A stretch of DNA of 64,000 nucleotides. Source: Glaciecola siphonariae. GTDB lineage: Bacteria > Pseudomonadota > Gammaproteobacteria > Enterobacterales > Alteromonadaceae. Where the stretch lies: the NCBI RefSeq assembly GCF_042652645.1, contig NZ_JBHSGU010000017.1, positions 1 through 64,000 of the forward strand, written 5' to 3'. This document shows positions 1 through 6,136 of the stretch, piece by piece; within the stretch, counting starts at the first letter, position 1, and each line of letters begins with the position of its first letter. Under the pieces are notes generated by a model, which saw only the letters and a program-made list of their open reading frames with translations, had not been told where the DNA came from and ran no database searches. A program made the translations under genes and the position numbers.

Positions 1-96
1 TTCGTCGTTTGTTTTGCATAAAGACCTCTACTTGATAGTTGAGGCCTCATGGTGCAGGGTTGGACTTAACTTGGAAATATGTGGTTTACTGGACGC

Positions 97-318
97 TTAC
101 CCTTCTTCGCCTCCTTTATAGGGTTCAGTTGCTAAAAGTGCCTCAGACTCAACTTTGTCGTATGCTTGAACGATGTCATTCGCCTTTACTAATATTGTAT
201 TTTCCCAAACAGTGAACTGTTTTTCTTCATCGAAATTACCTTCTTCGTTCAATTCTACAAATCGAAGTAAGTAAGAGGCGACATACCAACCAACTGGAGA
301 ATGGTTTGGGTCACTCAT
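97..318 (-). CDS. Cassette gene, DUF4288-like small protein
   Basis: 73-residue protein whose pattern GWYVAS.L.RF followed by WENTILVKA and a helical Ala/Glu-rich end resembles DUF4288 proteins, a small cytoplasmic family of unknown function. The start at 318 is preceded by a strong AAGGAGT ribosome site. This is the last recognisable cassette of the array: it begins 17 bases after the outer core of the attC that the IS110 element has split. Its own attC is not evident in the 96 bases that remain. Family assignment is from memory of the consensus and is moderately sure; that it is a real gene is likely from the ribosome site and cassette position. Confidence 0.7.
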   Translation of the reverse strand: MSDPNHSPVGWYVASYLLRFVELNEEGNFDEEKQFTVWENTILVKANDIVQAYDKVESEALLATEPYKGGEEG

Positions 319-334
319 TAGTTACTCCTTAAGC

Positions 335-398
335 AAATAACAACTTGCATAAGCGGTTTGGCAGCGCTCTTCTGACAAATCCGTCTTCATGCATTTGT
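335..398 (-). repeat. attC site, left part; split by IS110 insertion
   Basis: Carries the R' box (AAATAAC as read on +) at 335-341, the AAGCGG inner box, and GCGCTCTTC and ATCCGTCTTCA blocks nearly identical to the intact attC at 3885-3953. It lacks a proper R'' box: TTTGT at 394-398 runs into ATGGC instead of TAGGT. The missing TAGGT lies at 1590-1594, right after another TTTGT, so joining 398 to 1590 restores CATTTGTTAGGT, a normal attC end. This attC belongs to the cassette gene at 1599-1922. Confidence 0.88.
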
Positions 399-435
399 AT
401 GGCAAAATCCCCTCTCCAAAAGTGGTAAAGTGAGA

Positions 436-605
436 CCCAGACATTGGCTGCAACCAATGTTCTTCTGTGAGGTAGTTCGGTTCATGCTTGGCTCCTCTGT
501 AGAGAGACCGATAACAAACGAGAACACCCCATAGAACTCCAAGCATAAATACTCGAATAGTCTACTGGGCCTCAAGAGCTCGCATCACGCAAACTGGAGT
601 TAGCT
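436..605 (+). ncRNA. Candidate bridge RNA of the IS110 element
   Basis: The leader before the transposase folds into three units. First, a 7-bp hairpin at 441-460 (ACATTGG/CCAATGT). Second, a loop closed by GG..GTTC (471-478) with GAAC..CC (522-529) and capped by a hairpin at 490-509. Third, a loop closed by a perfect 7-bp stem, AACTCCA (535-541) with TGGAGTT (595-601). This matches the plan of IS110-group bridge RNAs: 5' stem-loop, target loop, donor loop. In the second unit, TTCATGC (481-487) equals the target's left side (386-392) and TAACAAA (512-518) is complementary to the restored target right side TTTGTTA. In the third, ATAGTC (557-562) equals the right-end bases 1578-1583 and CAAAC (590-594) is complementary to 1584-1588. 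Ends are approximate; transcription is not shown. Confidence 0.68.
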
Positions 606-609
606 TATT

Positions 610-1560
610 ATGAAAACAATCAATTCGCAAAATATTAATGTCGGTGTTGACACTGGCAAACATCAATTGGATATTTACATTCGTCCTTTGGATATCTTTT
701 TTGTCGTTGAAAATAATGTAAAGGGTATCAATAAGGCCATCTCTGAGATTAAGAAACACACACCATCGCGAGTAATAATTGAGGCAACTGGTCGTCTTGA
801 ACTGCTGTTCGTTATGGCTTGTTCGAAGGCTAATCTGCCCTTTGTAATCGCTAATCCAATTCATGTTCGACGGTTCGCTGGGGCCATTGGGCTGCAAGCT
901 AAAACTGATAAGCTTGATGCAAAGCTAATTGCTCACTATGGCGAAGCCGTTCAACCCACGCTATCAACATTAAAACCAGAAAGTATGCGCCTCATGGCTG
1001 ATCTAGTTGCACGCCGAAATCAAATTTTAACGATGCAAACAATGGAAAAAAACAGGCTCAAAATAATGCCTAAAACGGTGGCATCTACAATCAAGCAAGT
1101 GCTGACCGTCTTTAAAAATCAGTTAGTCAAAATTGAGCAACAACTCATTACGCTTATTGAAAGCTGTCCCGATTATCAAGAGAAAAGCGATATAGTGCAA
1201 AGTATGCCTGGTGTTGGAAAAGTGTGTGCGGCTGCGCTCATTAGCTACATGCCTGAGCTTGGCTATGCTACTAACAAACAGGCCGCTGCATTGGTGGGAG
1301 TCGCGCCAATTAACCGAGAAAGCGGGAGATATCAAGGTAAGCGAGCCATCAAAGGGGGGCGTCCTCAAGTTAGAAAAGTACTGTTCATGGCAATGATGTC
1401 AGCTATCCAATGTAATCCTGTTTTCAAACAAAAATACCGAGAATTAGTTGCCAGTGGGAAGCCGAAGAAGGTAGCGATAATTGCCTGCATAAGAAAGATG
1501 ATAGTAATACTAAATTCAATGCTTCGCGATGGTAAAAAGTGGGAATCGAAAATGGCGTGA
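610..1560 (+). CDS. IS110-family transposase (DEDD/Ser recombinase)
   Basis: 316 residues. The N-terminal RuvC-like domain has the DEDD acidic set: D14 in GVDTGK, E59 in IIEATG, D100 and D103 in KTDKLDAK. A helix-hairpin-helix block (MPGVGKVCAAAL, about 199-210) leads into the C-terminal Tnp_20 domain, whose RESGRYQGKRAIKGGR motif carries the expected catalytic serine S238. Both active-site halves look intact, so the element could be mobile. Proteins of this family cut and rejoin DNA guided by an RNA encoded in the element's own flank. Full length for the family; the ATG at 610 directly follows the predicted donor loop of the leader RNA. Confidence 0.95.
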   Translation: MKTINSQNINVGVDTGKHQLDIYIRPLDIFFVVENNVKGINKAISEIKKHTPSRVIIEATGRLELLFVMACSKANLPFVIANPIHVRRFAGAIGLQAKTDKLDAKLIAHYGEAVQPTLSTLKPESMRLMADLVARRNQILTMQTMEKNRLKIMPKTVASTIKQVLTVFKNQLVKIEQQLITLIESCPDYQEKSDIVQSMPGVGKVCAAALISYMPELGYATNKQAAALVGVAPINRESGRYQGKRAIKGGRPQVRKVLFMAMMSAIQCNPVFKQKYRELVASGKPKKVAIIACIRKMIVILNSMLRDGKKWESKMA

Positions 1561-1598
1561 ATTTACTTATTGACGCCATAGTCGTTTGTTAGGTAACG

Positions 1599-1922
1599 TC
1601 ACCATACATCCCATGATATTTGTGCTGAAAATCCATGAAATCTGATATTAAGACTTTTATTGCAATATATTTGCTTACTATTTTCATAGTTGACATCACC
1701 TGAATAATTGCAACGATGAAGATCATAACCAAATTCGTTAATACAATCTGTCAAAGACTCCACCTTAGTAACTAATTCTCTCGCAATCTTTTCTCGGCTT
1801 TGACCTTTCAAATCTCTAAACAATAGGGATAATTCGGTATTTAAATAGTACTGTATATCAAGTAAGTGCTCATATCCAAGTTCACTTGGCATTTTCAGGT
1901 CTTTGTACTTGAAAAACTCCAT
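1599..1922 (-). CDS. Cassette gene, hypothetical protein
   Basis: 107 residues from ATG 1922, rich in aromatic and charged residues with no membrane segment. I do not recognise the family. A GTG at 1937 is in frame but lies inside the attC core GTTAGGT and would only extend the protein by five residues, so ATG 1922 is preferred. The stop sits five bases before the R'' core that the IS110 element has broken, as in the other cassettes. Its attC is therefore split, which should hinder excision of this cassette by the integrase. Confidence 0.7.
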   Translation of the reverse strand: MEFFKYKDLKMPSELGYEHLLDIQYYLNTELSLLFRDLKGQSREKIARELVTKVESLTDCINEFGYDLHRCNYSGDVNYENSKQIYCNKSLNIRFHGFSAQISWDVW

Positions 1923-1928
1923 GTAGTT

Positions 1929-1994
1929 ACCTAACACCCACTTAAGCGGCGAAAATTGCTCTCTATTTTTGTCCGCTTCAAGTTTTTGTTAGCG
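1929..1994 (-). repeat. attC site (66 bp)
   Basis: Outer boxes ACCTAAC (1929-1935) and GTTAGCG (1988-1994) with inner boxes ACTTAAGCGG and CCGCTTCAAGT, which pair almost fully. Belongs to the cassette gene at 2001-2429. Confidence 0.9.
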
Positions 1995-2000
1995 TCGTGC

Positions 2001-2429
2001 CTATTCAAAACGCCAAACGGGAAAGGCAAAATCAATTCCTAAATCCTCATATTGATCGATTAACTTATTCAATCTATCGATTTCTATATCTGGTGGTGCG
2101 TCGATCACAGTCAACGAATATTGTTTAAATTGTTCAAATGAGCATCCTAGTGCCTTTACAGAACCCAAGAAACCTTCTAAATCTAGGTCGATATTATTTA
2201 AGATAGAAATGACAGAATGACCTGATTCTTTTAAAACTTCGAATTCGAAAATGTGTTTATTAACTGGATCTGGGCAAGCACTAAAGAGATCACCTACAGC
2301 TAAGCCTTGTATAAAAAATGGGATATTATCTAACTGATAATGCTCTCCAATTTTCTTGCACCATACTCCTTCTGCTCCTAGAGGTGGCCAACCGTCTTCA
2401 ATTTCTAGTGCAAATACAACCTTCTCCAT
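2001..2429 (-). CDS. Cassette gene, DUF4265-like protein
   Basis: 142 residues starting MEKVVFALEIEDGWPP at ATG 2429, with AAGGGA upstream. A longer frame opens at 2528, but its first 33 residues are translated attC sequence and are rejected. The pattern V-F-LE-EDGWPP, then GVWCKK, DNIPFF..GLAVGD, matches DUF4265, a small cytoplasmic family of unknown role common in cassettes and as scattered bacterial genes. The stop is seven bases from the R'' box of its attC. Function unknown. Confidence 0.78.
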   Translation of the reverse strand: MEKVVFALEIEDGWPPLGAEGVWCKKIGEHYQLDNIPFFIQGLAVGDLFSACPDPVNKHIFEFEVLKESGHSVISILNNIDLDLEGFLGSVKALGCSFEQFKQYSLTVIDAPPDIEIDRLNKLIDQYEDLGIDFAFPVWRFE

Positions 2430-2447
2430 TACAACTTCCCTTAAAGA

Positions 2448-2579
2448 CGCTAACACCGAACTAAGCGGCGGGTTTGATTGGCTAAAAACTGCGATAATTG
2501 AACGCAGTGACATGCAGTTTTTAGCCAATCAAACCTGTCCGAAGGAGCGATAGCGACTGACTTCAGTGTTTTGTTAGGT
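2448..2579 (-). repeat. attC site with long internal hairpin (132 bp)
   Basis: Outer boxes CGCTAAC (2448-2454) and GTTAGGT (2573-2579). Between them bases 2471-2492 and 2514-2535 are exact inverse complements over 22 bases, giving a very strong cruciform with a 21-base loop. Belongs to the cassette gene at 2563-2988, whose stop codon lies ten bases inside this site. Confidence 0.88.
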
Positions 2580-2988
2580 GCTGATGGCATTTAAAACTCC
2601 TGAGCGACATTGCGACAATGAGTAAGAAATAAACGGCTGTAAGCATTGATACAACCACCGCTGATATTGTAATACTATCAAATAAGCTAATCACATAGCA
2701 TAGAGAGAAAACAAAGCCTGATACTGAAACAACAATAATTACCGAGAGAAATGTTTTGATGTATTCCTCAGCAAAGCAAGCAAATAAAAAAAGCACGGCC
2801 ATGAACAAAATCAACAAGGCTACCTCTTCTGATAACGCCCGCGAACCTTTGCCTCCAGTAATTACTAACGCACTTAGTACCAACGGCGTGCCCAAAAAGA
2901 AGATAACAGCCTTCAAATGACTCAAGTGTCTAGGGCTAGTTATAAACGATTTCGAAGCCGGCCATTTCAATCCATAATAATTAAACAT
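2563..2988 (-). CDS. Cassette gene, four-helix membrane protein
   Basis: 141 residues with four hydrophobic stretches: about 27-43, 56-72, 78-100 and 105-128. The N-terminus is short and cytoplasmic-looking; the C-terminus is His/Lys-rich. No family recognised. Unknown multi-pass proteins of this kind are frequent cassette cargo. The stop codon overlaps the attC that follows. ATG 2988 lies nine bases after the neighbouring attC core on the minus strand, so translation may depend on a site formed by the cassette junction; no strong ribosome site is seen. Confidence 0.68.
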   Translation of the reverse strand: MFNYYGLKWPASKSFITSPRHLSHLKAVIFFLGTPLVLSALVITGGKGSRALSEEVALLILFMAVLFLFACFAEEYIKTFLSVIIVVSVSGFVFSLCYVISLFDSITISAVVVSMLTAVYFLLIVAMSLRSFKCHQHLTKH

Positions 2989-2996
2989 CAGGTAGC

Positions 2997-3062
2997 ACCT
3001 AACACCTTACATAACCGGTGATGGCTGCTCTTGCCAGCATCCGGTTGATGTATTTGTTATAC
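2997..3062 (-). repeat. attC site (66 bp)
   Basis: Outer boxes ACCTAAC (2997-3003) and GTTATAC (3056-3062), inner stem ATAACCGG..CCGGTTGAT. Belongs to the cassette gene at 3087-3332. Confidence 0.9.
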
Positions 3063-3086
3063 GTTAATCGAAGAAACAATCTAGTC

Positions 3087-3332
3087 TCAGCTATCATTGT
3101 CTATACTCCTTTGACTGACTACCGATTTAAAAAACGTATCATCACTATTCTCGATATTGATCGCATTCTTCGTGAGATCTGCTAGTCTCTCCTCAGACAT
3201 CCAATGTGGCTTCTCATCAACTATAATTAATTCAGGGTATTTCTCTACAATCTGGGTTTTTCCATCAGCATCAATGACTCTCCAAATTCCCCCACAATCA
3301 TAATCATAGGCAACTAAAAACTTAACCTTCAA
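3087..3332 (-). CDS. Cassette gene, hypothetical 81-residue protein
   Basis: Short soluble protein beginning MKVKFLVAYDYDCGGIWRV, followed by YPEL..V.EKP.WMSEE. I remember this as a recurrent small cassette and genomic family without known function, with a pattern of YDYG-GG-W and YPEL-V-E-P-WM. The start is TTG at 3332 with a GAGG six bases ahead. The stop lies 25 bases before the R'' box of its attC. Confidence 0.68.
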   Translation of the reverse strand: MKVKFLVAYDYDCGGIWRVIDADGKTQIVEKYPELIIVDEKPHWMSEERLADLTKNAINIENSDDTFFKSVVSQRSIDNDS

Positions 3333-3362
3333 AATAGCCTCGTTTACGACTTAAAGAACAAC

Positions 3363-3470
3363 GTATAACGCAAAGCTAACGGGCACAAATGCAATGCGAT
3401 AATTGGCGAAGCCTCGCATTGCGTTTGTGTCCCAGTGACCGAAGGGAACGAGTTAAGCGCCTTGTTCGGT
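3363..3470 (-). repeat. attC site (108 bp)
   Basis: Outer boxes GTATAAC (3363-3369) and GTTCGGT (3464-3470). The inner arms GCTAACGGGCACAAATGCAA and TTGCGTTTGTGTCCCAGTGA are imperfect inverse complements. Belongs to the cassette gene at 3472-3870. Confidence 0.85.
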
Positions 3471-3471
3471 T

Positions 3472-3870
3472 TCATTTCGATTTAATCCACTGAACGAAAT
3501 CTGGCGAGAGAAGCACCAAGCCGAACATTACGACGCCGACTAAGTATACAAGGTTGCTTGTAAGAACTGACTTGAAACCCAAGTATTTCTTTTCTAAGTA
3601 TTTAAGTGATTCCTTAATCTCTAAGTCTTCGGGGTGATCTTTTGAAAGGGTACGGAGTGTCAATACTGTTTCTGGAACATACTGAATCGCTTTATAAAAA
3701 AGAGGCAATAGCAAAGCAAGACATACGACCGATCCTTTCCATGGTTTTTCTAAACCAAGGCACGAAAAACCTAAAGTAAACATAAGAATGCCCAAGAAAG
3801 TATTAAGGTAATCGTTTTGCCTTTTAGCTTCCTTTTTTACCGAGTCTTCATCGAACAATTCTGACTTCAA
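3472..3870 (-). CDS. Cassette gene, membrane protein
   Basis: 132 residues with hydrophobic segments near 23-41, 47-63 and 105-123 and a charged loop between the second and third (KDHPEDLEIKESLKYLEKKY). The start is TTG at 3870, chosen because a perfect AGGAGG lies seven bases upstream. The stop is two bases from the attC R'' box. No family recognised; a small inner-membrane protein of unknown role. Confidence 0.72.
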   Translation of the reverse strand: MKSELFDEDSVKKEAKRQNDYLNTFLGILMFTLGFSCLGLEKPWKGSVVCLALLLPLFYKAIQYVPETVLTLRTLSKDHPEDLEIKESLKYLEKKYLGFKSVLTSNLVYLVGVVMFGLVLLSPDFVQWIKSK

Positions 3871-3884
3871 ATTAACCTCCTGAA

Positions 3885-3953
3885 ACCTAACACCAAATTA
3901 AGCGGTAGCTGGGCGCTCTTCCCAGATATCCGTCTTCAATTTTTTTGTTATGT
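3885..3953 (-). repeat. attC site (69 bp)
   Basis: Outer boxes ACCTAAC (3885-3891) and GTTATGT (3947-3953), inner arms TTAAGCGG and CCGTCTTCAA. It is the closest relative of the IS-split attC at 335-398. Belongs to the cassette gene at 3960-4274. Confidence 0.9.
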
Positions 3954-3959
3954 TTCATC

Positions 3960-4274
3960 TTACGGTATCCCTAAATCCCAAAGCTGCTCATTGCTTAAAT
4001 GCTCCACATTATCGTTGCGGAGAAACTTACTTCCCAAGCAAAAGCAACAATTTGCGGTAAATCCAATTTTCTGAATTTGAACAATCAAAATTTGATCAGT
4101 CCCAACTTGGTCTATCCATACTGATTCAATATATAACTTTGAATCTATCTCAATTTCCCTTGCTTCGTATGTCTTTATAGCTTCAACTCTAAGTTCAAGA
4201 GGTATACTATCAAAAGAAGCTCTTAATTTTTCAAGGTGTGAATAGACAACCAAAGATACATCCTCAAGAAACAT
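3960..4274 (-). CDS. Cassette gene, hypothetical 104-residue protein
   Basis: Soluble, acidic protein with a helical N-terminus (VVYSHLEKLRASFDSI) and a strand-rich middle. No family recognised. Its ATG (4272-4274) is part of the attC core GTTATGT of the upstream cassette, so the start codon is created by the recombination junction and the ribosome site would be supplied by whichever cassette sits in front. No other good start exists near the N-terminus. Confidence 0.62.
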   Translation of the reverse strand: MFLEDVSLVVYSHLEKLRASFDSIPLELRVEAIKTYEAREIEIDSKLYIESVWIDQVGTDQILIVQIQKIGFTANCCFCLGSKFLRNDNVEHLSNEQLWDLGIP

Positions 4275-4358
4275 AACACTAAGCTAAGGGGCAAATACAT
4301 GGCATTACAATGGCGCAAGCCATGCCATGTATTTGTCCCCTTGAGCGCCTTGTTAGAA
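4271..4358 (-). repeat. attC site of the first cassette (88 bp)
   Basis: Outer boxes ACATAAC (4271-4277) and GTTAGAA (4352-4358). The arms GGGGCAAATACATGGCAT and its near inverse complement ending TTTGTCCCC form a long stem. Belongs to the frameshifted gene at 4360-4775. Confidence 0.9.
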
Positions 4359-4359
4359 G

Positions 4360-4775
4360 TCATTTCCCAAAATAACCTAGAATTTCTTTGTCTTCTAAAA
4401 CGATGTGGTCGGTGATATGAAACACATCTTTTATAAACCGATTTTCTAAAGCAGTTGTACGGTCCAACATTTTTCCAATGACCTCCGTATTCCATGGACT
4501 CTCTGAAGCGTTGACTGCCTGAACATTCCAATTGTCTTCTGTCTGCCAAAGCACGAGAGGAAAAGCATATTTCATAGTAAGTTCTTCTTCGGTCTCCCAT
4601 TCGCCAACACCAACGAGCAGTTTGACCATTCCGTCTTCGTGGCTTGGCGTGAACTGTGCGTAATAAACGGCAAAAGCATCCCGTCTTTGTAGACAAATCT
4701 GGTTAATCTAATGACATCATTATCGCAACAATCGCATTTTAAGATGTGTGGTTCTTCAAATTCTATTTCTATCAT
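4360..4775 (-). pseudogene. First cassette gene, frameshifted
   Basis: Two overlapping frames form one protein. ATG 4775 (AGGGA just upstream) encodes MIEIEFEEPHILKCDCCD..RLTRFVYKDG. A one-base slip in the GGG around 4680 moves reading into the frame continuing DAFAVYYAQFTPSHEDG..GVGEWETEEELT and ending ..DKEILGYFGK at 4360. Restoring one base gives about 138 residues without a stop, resembling a widespread hypothetical family with a CDCC pair and an FHITDH motif; function unknown. It is the cassette next to attI, so it is the newest insert and nearest the cassette promoter. A sequencing error in the G run would give the same picture. Confidence 0.7.
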
Positions 4776-5080
4776 ATCCCTGACTTCTAACAACTTATTA
4801 TCGAGAATTTTAAATAAATACCGAGGTTCAGTTTCATATTTTAAAGTCTCAATTATTATTTATTACTGTTTTACTTGGTATTTATGAAGTTATCAAGCGC
4901 ATTACTTGCACAAAATACACGTTTTTAGCGCGCCGGTTTTTAGCGAGCCTCTTGATAAATTAATGTTTTGAAATAGATCTCACTTTTTCAGATAGTTAGC
5001 AAAGTAAGCAAACAACTTTTATAAAGACATCGGATGTCACTTAGCAAGAACATGTTTCTAAACACACATAGGGAGGTAGT
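4776..5080. promoter_or_regulatory. attI region and integron promoter interval
   Basis: 305 bases without a gene between the first cassette and the integrase gene. The crossover box GTTAGAA (minus strand, 4785-4791) marks the attI/cassette junction. The AT-rich stretch 4800-4990 must hold the promoters for the integrase and, by analogy with other integrons, the cassette promoter; I cannot fix -35/-10 boxes. No clear LexA/SOS box is visible. GGGAGGT at about 5070-5076 is the integrase ribosome site. Confidence 0.75.
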
Positions 5081-6037
5081 GTGTCTGCATTTATAAATCA
5101 AATAGTGCTCTTTATGCGCACCAAACGATATAGTCTTAAAACTGAGAAGTCTTACATTACTTGGATAAAAAGTTATATTCGATTTCACAACTATCAACAC
5201 CCGTCAACATTACGAGAAGAGCATGTTGAAGCTTACTTAAACTACTTAGCAAACGAAAAGAAAATAAGTGCATCGACTCAAAACTTAGCGCTATGTGCCA
5301 TAGTATTTTTGTATAAAAATATATTACACAAAGAGCTGGTTAATTTGTCTTTCGGCTATAGCAAAACGCCAAAACGCCTGCCCACAGTTTTAAATGCAAA
5401 TGAAGTATCAGTGATTTTAAACCACTTGCGCGGTGACCATCATTTGATTGCATGTACGCTTTATGGCGCTGGTTTAAGAATTACAGAGGCCCTAAGACTG
5501 AGAGTGAAGGATATAGATTTTAGCTATAAAACTATTTTTATTTTTAGAGGGAAAGGGCAAAAAGATCGGATATCGTTGCTGCCTAACGCGCTTGTTCAGC
5601 CCTTTCAAGAGCAAATTAAGAAGGTAAAGTCGATGCATGCAAAAGACTTGCAACATGGTTATGGCTCAACTTCGCTACCAGCAAGTTTAAACAAAAAATA
5701 TGGGAAGGCTCTTAAAGATGCGAAATGGCAGTATCTCTTTCCTTCGACTACGCGCTGTCGACATCCAGTAGATGGCTATATTTGCAGACATCACTTGCAT
5801 GAAACAGCATTCAGAAAGCAATTGAGAAGGGCTGTTGTTGAGTCGGGTATCGACAAACCTGTTAAAGCGCACAGTTTTCGTCATTCATTTGCTACTGAAA
5901 TGCTTAAATCGGGTATGGATATACGCTCTTTGCAAGAGTTATTAGGTCATACAGACATTCGAACAACTGAAATTTACACTCATGTGGTCAGCAATAAATT
6001 TGCAGGTAGCAAGAGCCCATTAGATAAACTTCATTAA
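5081..6037 (+). CDS. intI: Integron integrase (tyrosine recombinase)
   Basis: 318 residues, GTG start with GGGAGGT upstream. It has the N-terminal SAM-like core-binding domain (about 5-85) and the catalytic domain with R133 (GAGLRITEALRLR), H264 and R267 (HSFRHSFATEML), H290 (LLGHTDI) and nucleophile Y299 (EIYTHV). The extra segment specific to integron integrases is present at about 185-250 (LPASLNKKYGKAL, WQYLFPS, RHHLHETAFRKQLRRA), separating it from XerC/D. It catalyses attI x attC cassette integration and attC x attC excision using folded single-stranded attC. All catalytic residues are present, so it is probably functional. Divergent from the cassettes; ends beside a terminator shared with tuf. 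Confidence 0.97.
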   Translation: MSAFINQIVLFMRTKRYSLKTEKSYITWIKSYIRFHNYQHPSTLREEHVEAYLNYLANEKKISASTQNLALCAIVFLYKNILHKELVNLSFGYSKTPKRLPTVLNANEVSVILNHLRGDHHLIACTLYGAGLRITEALRLRVKDIDFSYKTIFIFRGKGQKDRISLLPNALVQPFQEQIKKVKSMHAKDLQHGYGSTSLPASLNKKYGKALKDAKWQYLFPSTTRCRHPVDGYICRHHLHETAFRKQLRRAVVESGIDKPVKAHSFRHSFATEMLKSGMDIRSLQELLGHTDIRTTEIYTHVVSNKFAGSKSPLDKLH

Positions 6038-6044
6038 TGGCAAT

Positions 6045-6073
6045 AAAAAAGCCAGCAAGATGCTGGCTTTTTT
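6045..6073. terminator. Bidirectional terminator between intI and tuf
   Basis: GCCAGCA-AGA-TGCTGGC hairpin flanked by six A on one side and six T on the other, so it can stop transcription of intI (+) and tuf (-). Confidence 0.92.
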
Positions 6074-6136
6074 AATGTGTACTCTTACTTTACCCAAGGA
6101 GGTCCTGACTTTCGTCAGATAACGCTCTATGAAGTA

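Larger units (their letters stand above)
399..1589 (+). mobile_element. IS110-family insertion sequence inserted in attC
   Basis: About 1191 bases holding one DEDD transposase gene on the + strand, opposite to the cassettes. Ends are deduced from the split attC: both junctions carry TTTGT (394-398 and 1585-1589), so the exact cut is ambiguous by five bases and no long target duplication is seen, as expected for IS110. GCCAT at 1575-1579 and ATGGC at 399-403 form a short subterminal inverted repeat around the ends. The left non-coding end is long (211 bases) and the right end short (29 bases). Targeting of attC sites is known for the IS1111-attC group of this family. Confidence 0.88.
97..5080 (-). 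other. Integron cassette array, read toward low coordinates
   Basis: Small unrelated genes, all on the minus strand, are separated by attC sites that share the core GTTRRRY/RYYYAAC boxes and an AAGCGG..CCG(C/T)TT inner stem. The array starts at the attI region next to the divergent integrase gene and runs away from it, the normal integron geometry. Seven attC sites can be placed, one of them split by an insertion sequence. No clear attC follows the last cassette gene in bases 1-96, so the array either ends or decays there. Cassette promoters are presumably in the attI/integrase interval. Confidence 0.93.

Noticed and set aside
322..575. Two small minus-strand frames (74 and 62 codons) before the transposase
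   Set aside because: They run through the split attC and the IS110 left end, which is better explained as non-coding leader RNA; neither has a ribosome site, and the cassette gene for this attC lies on the other side of the element.
2430..2528. N-terminal extension of the DUF4265-like cassette gene
   Set aside because: The 33 residues are translated attC stem sequence.
4800..5080. LexA/SOS box before the integrase gene
   Set aside because: CTGTTTTACTTGG near 4865 lacks a matching ACAG half at the right distance; not supported.
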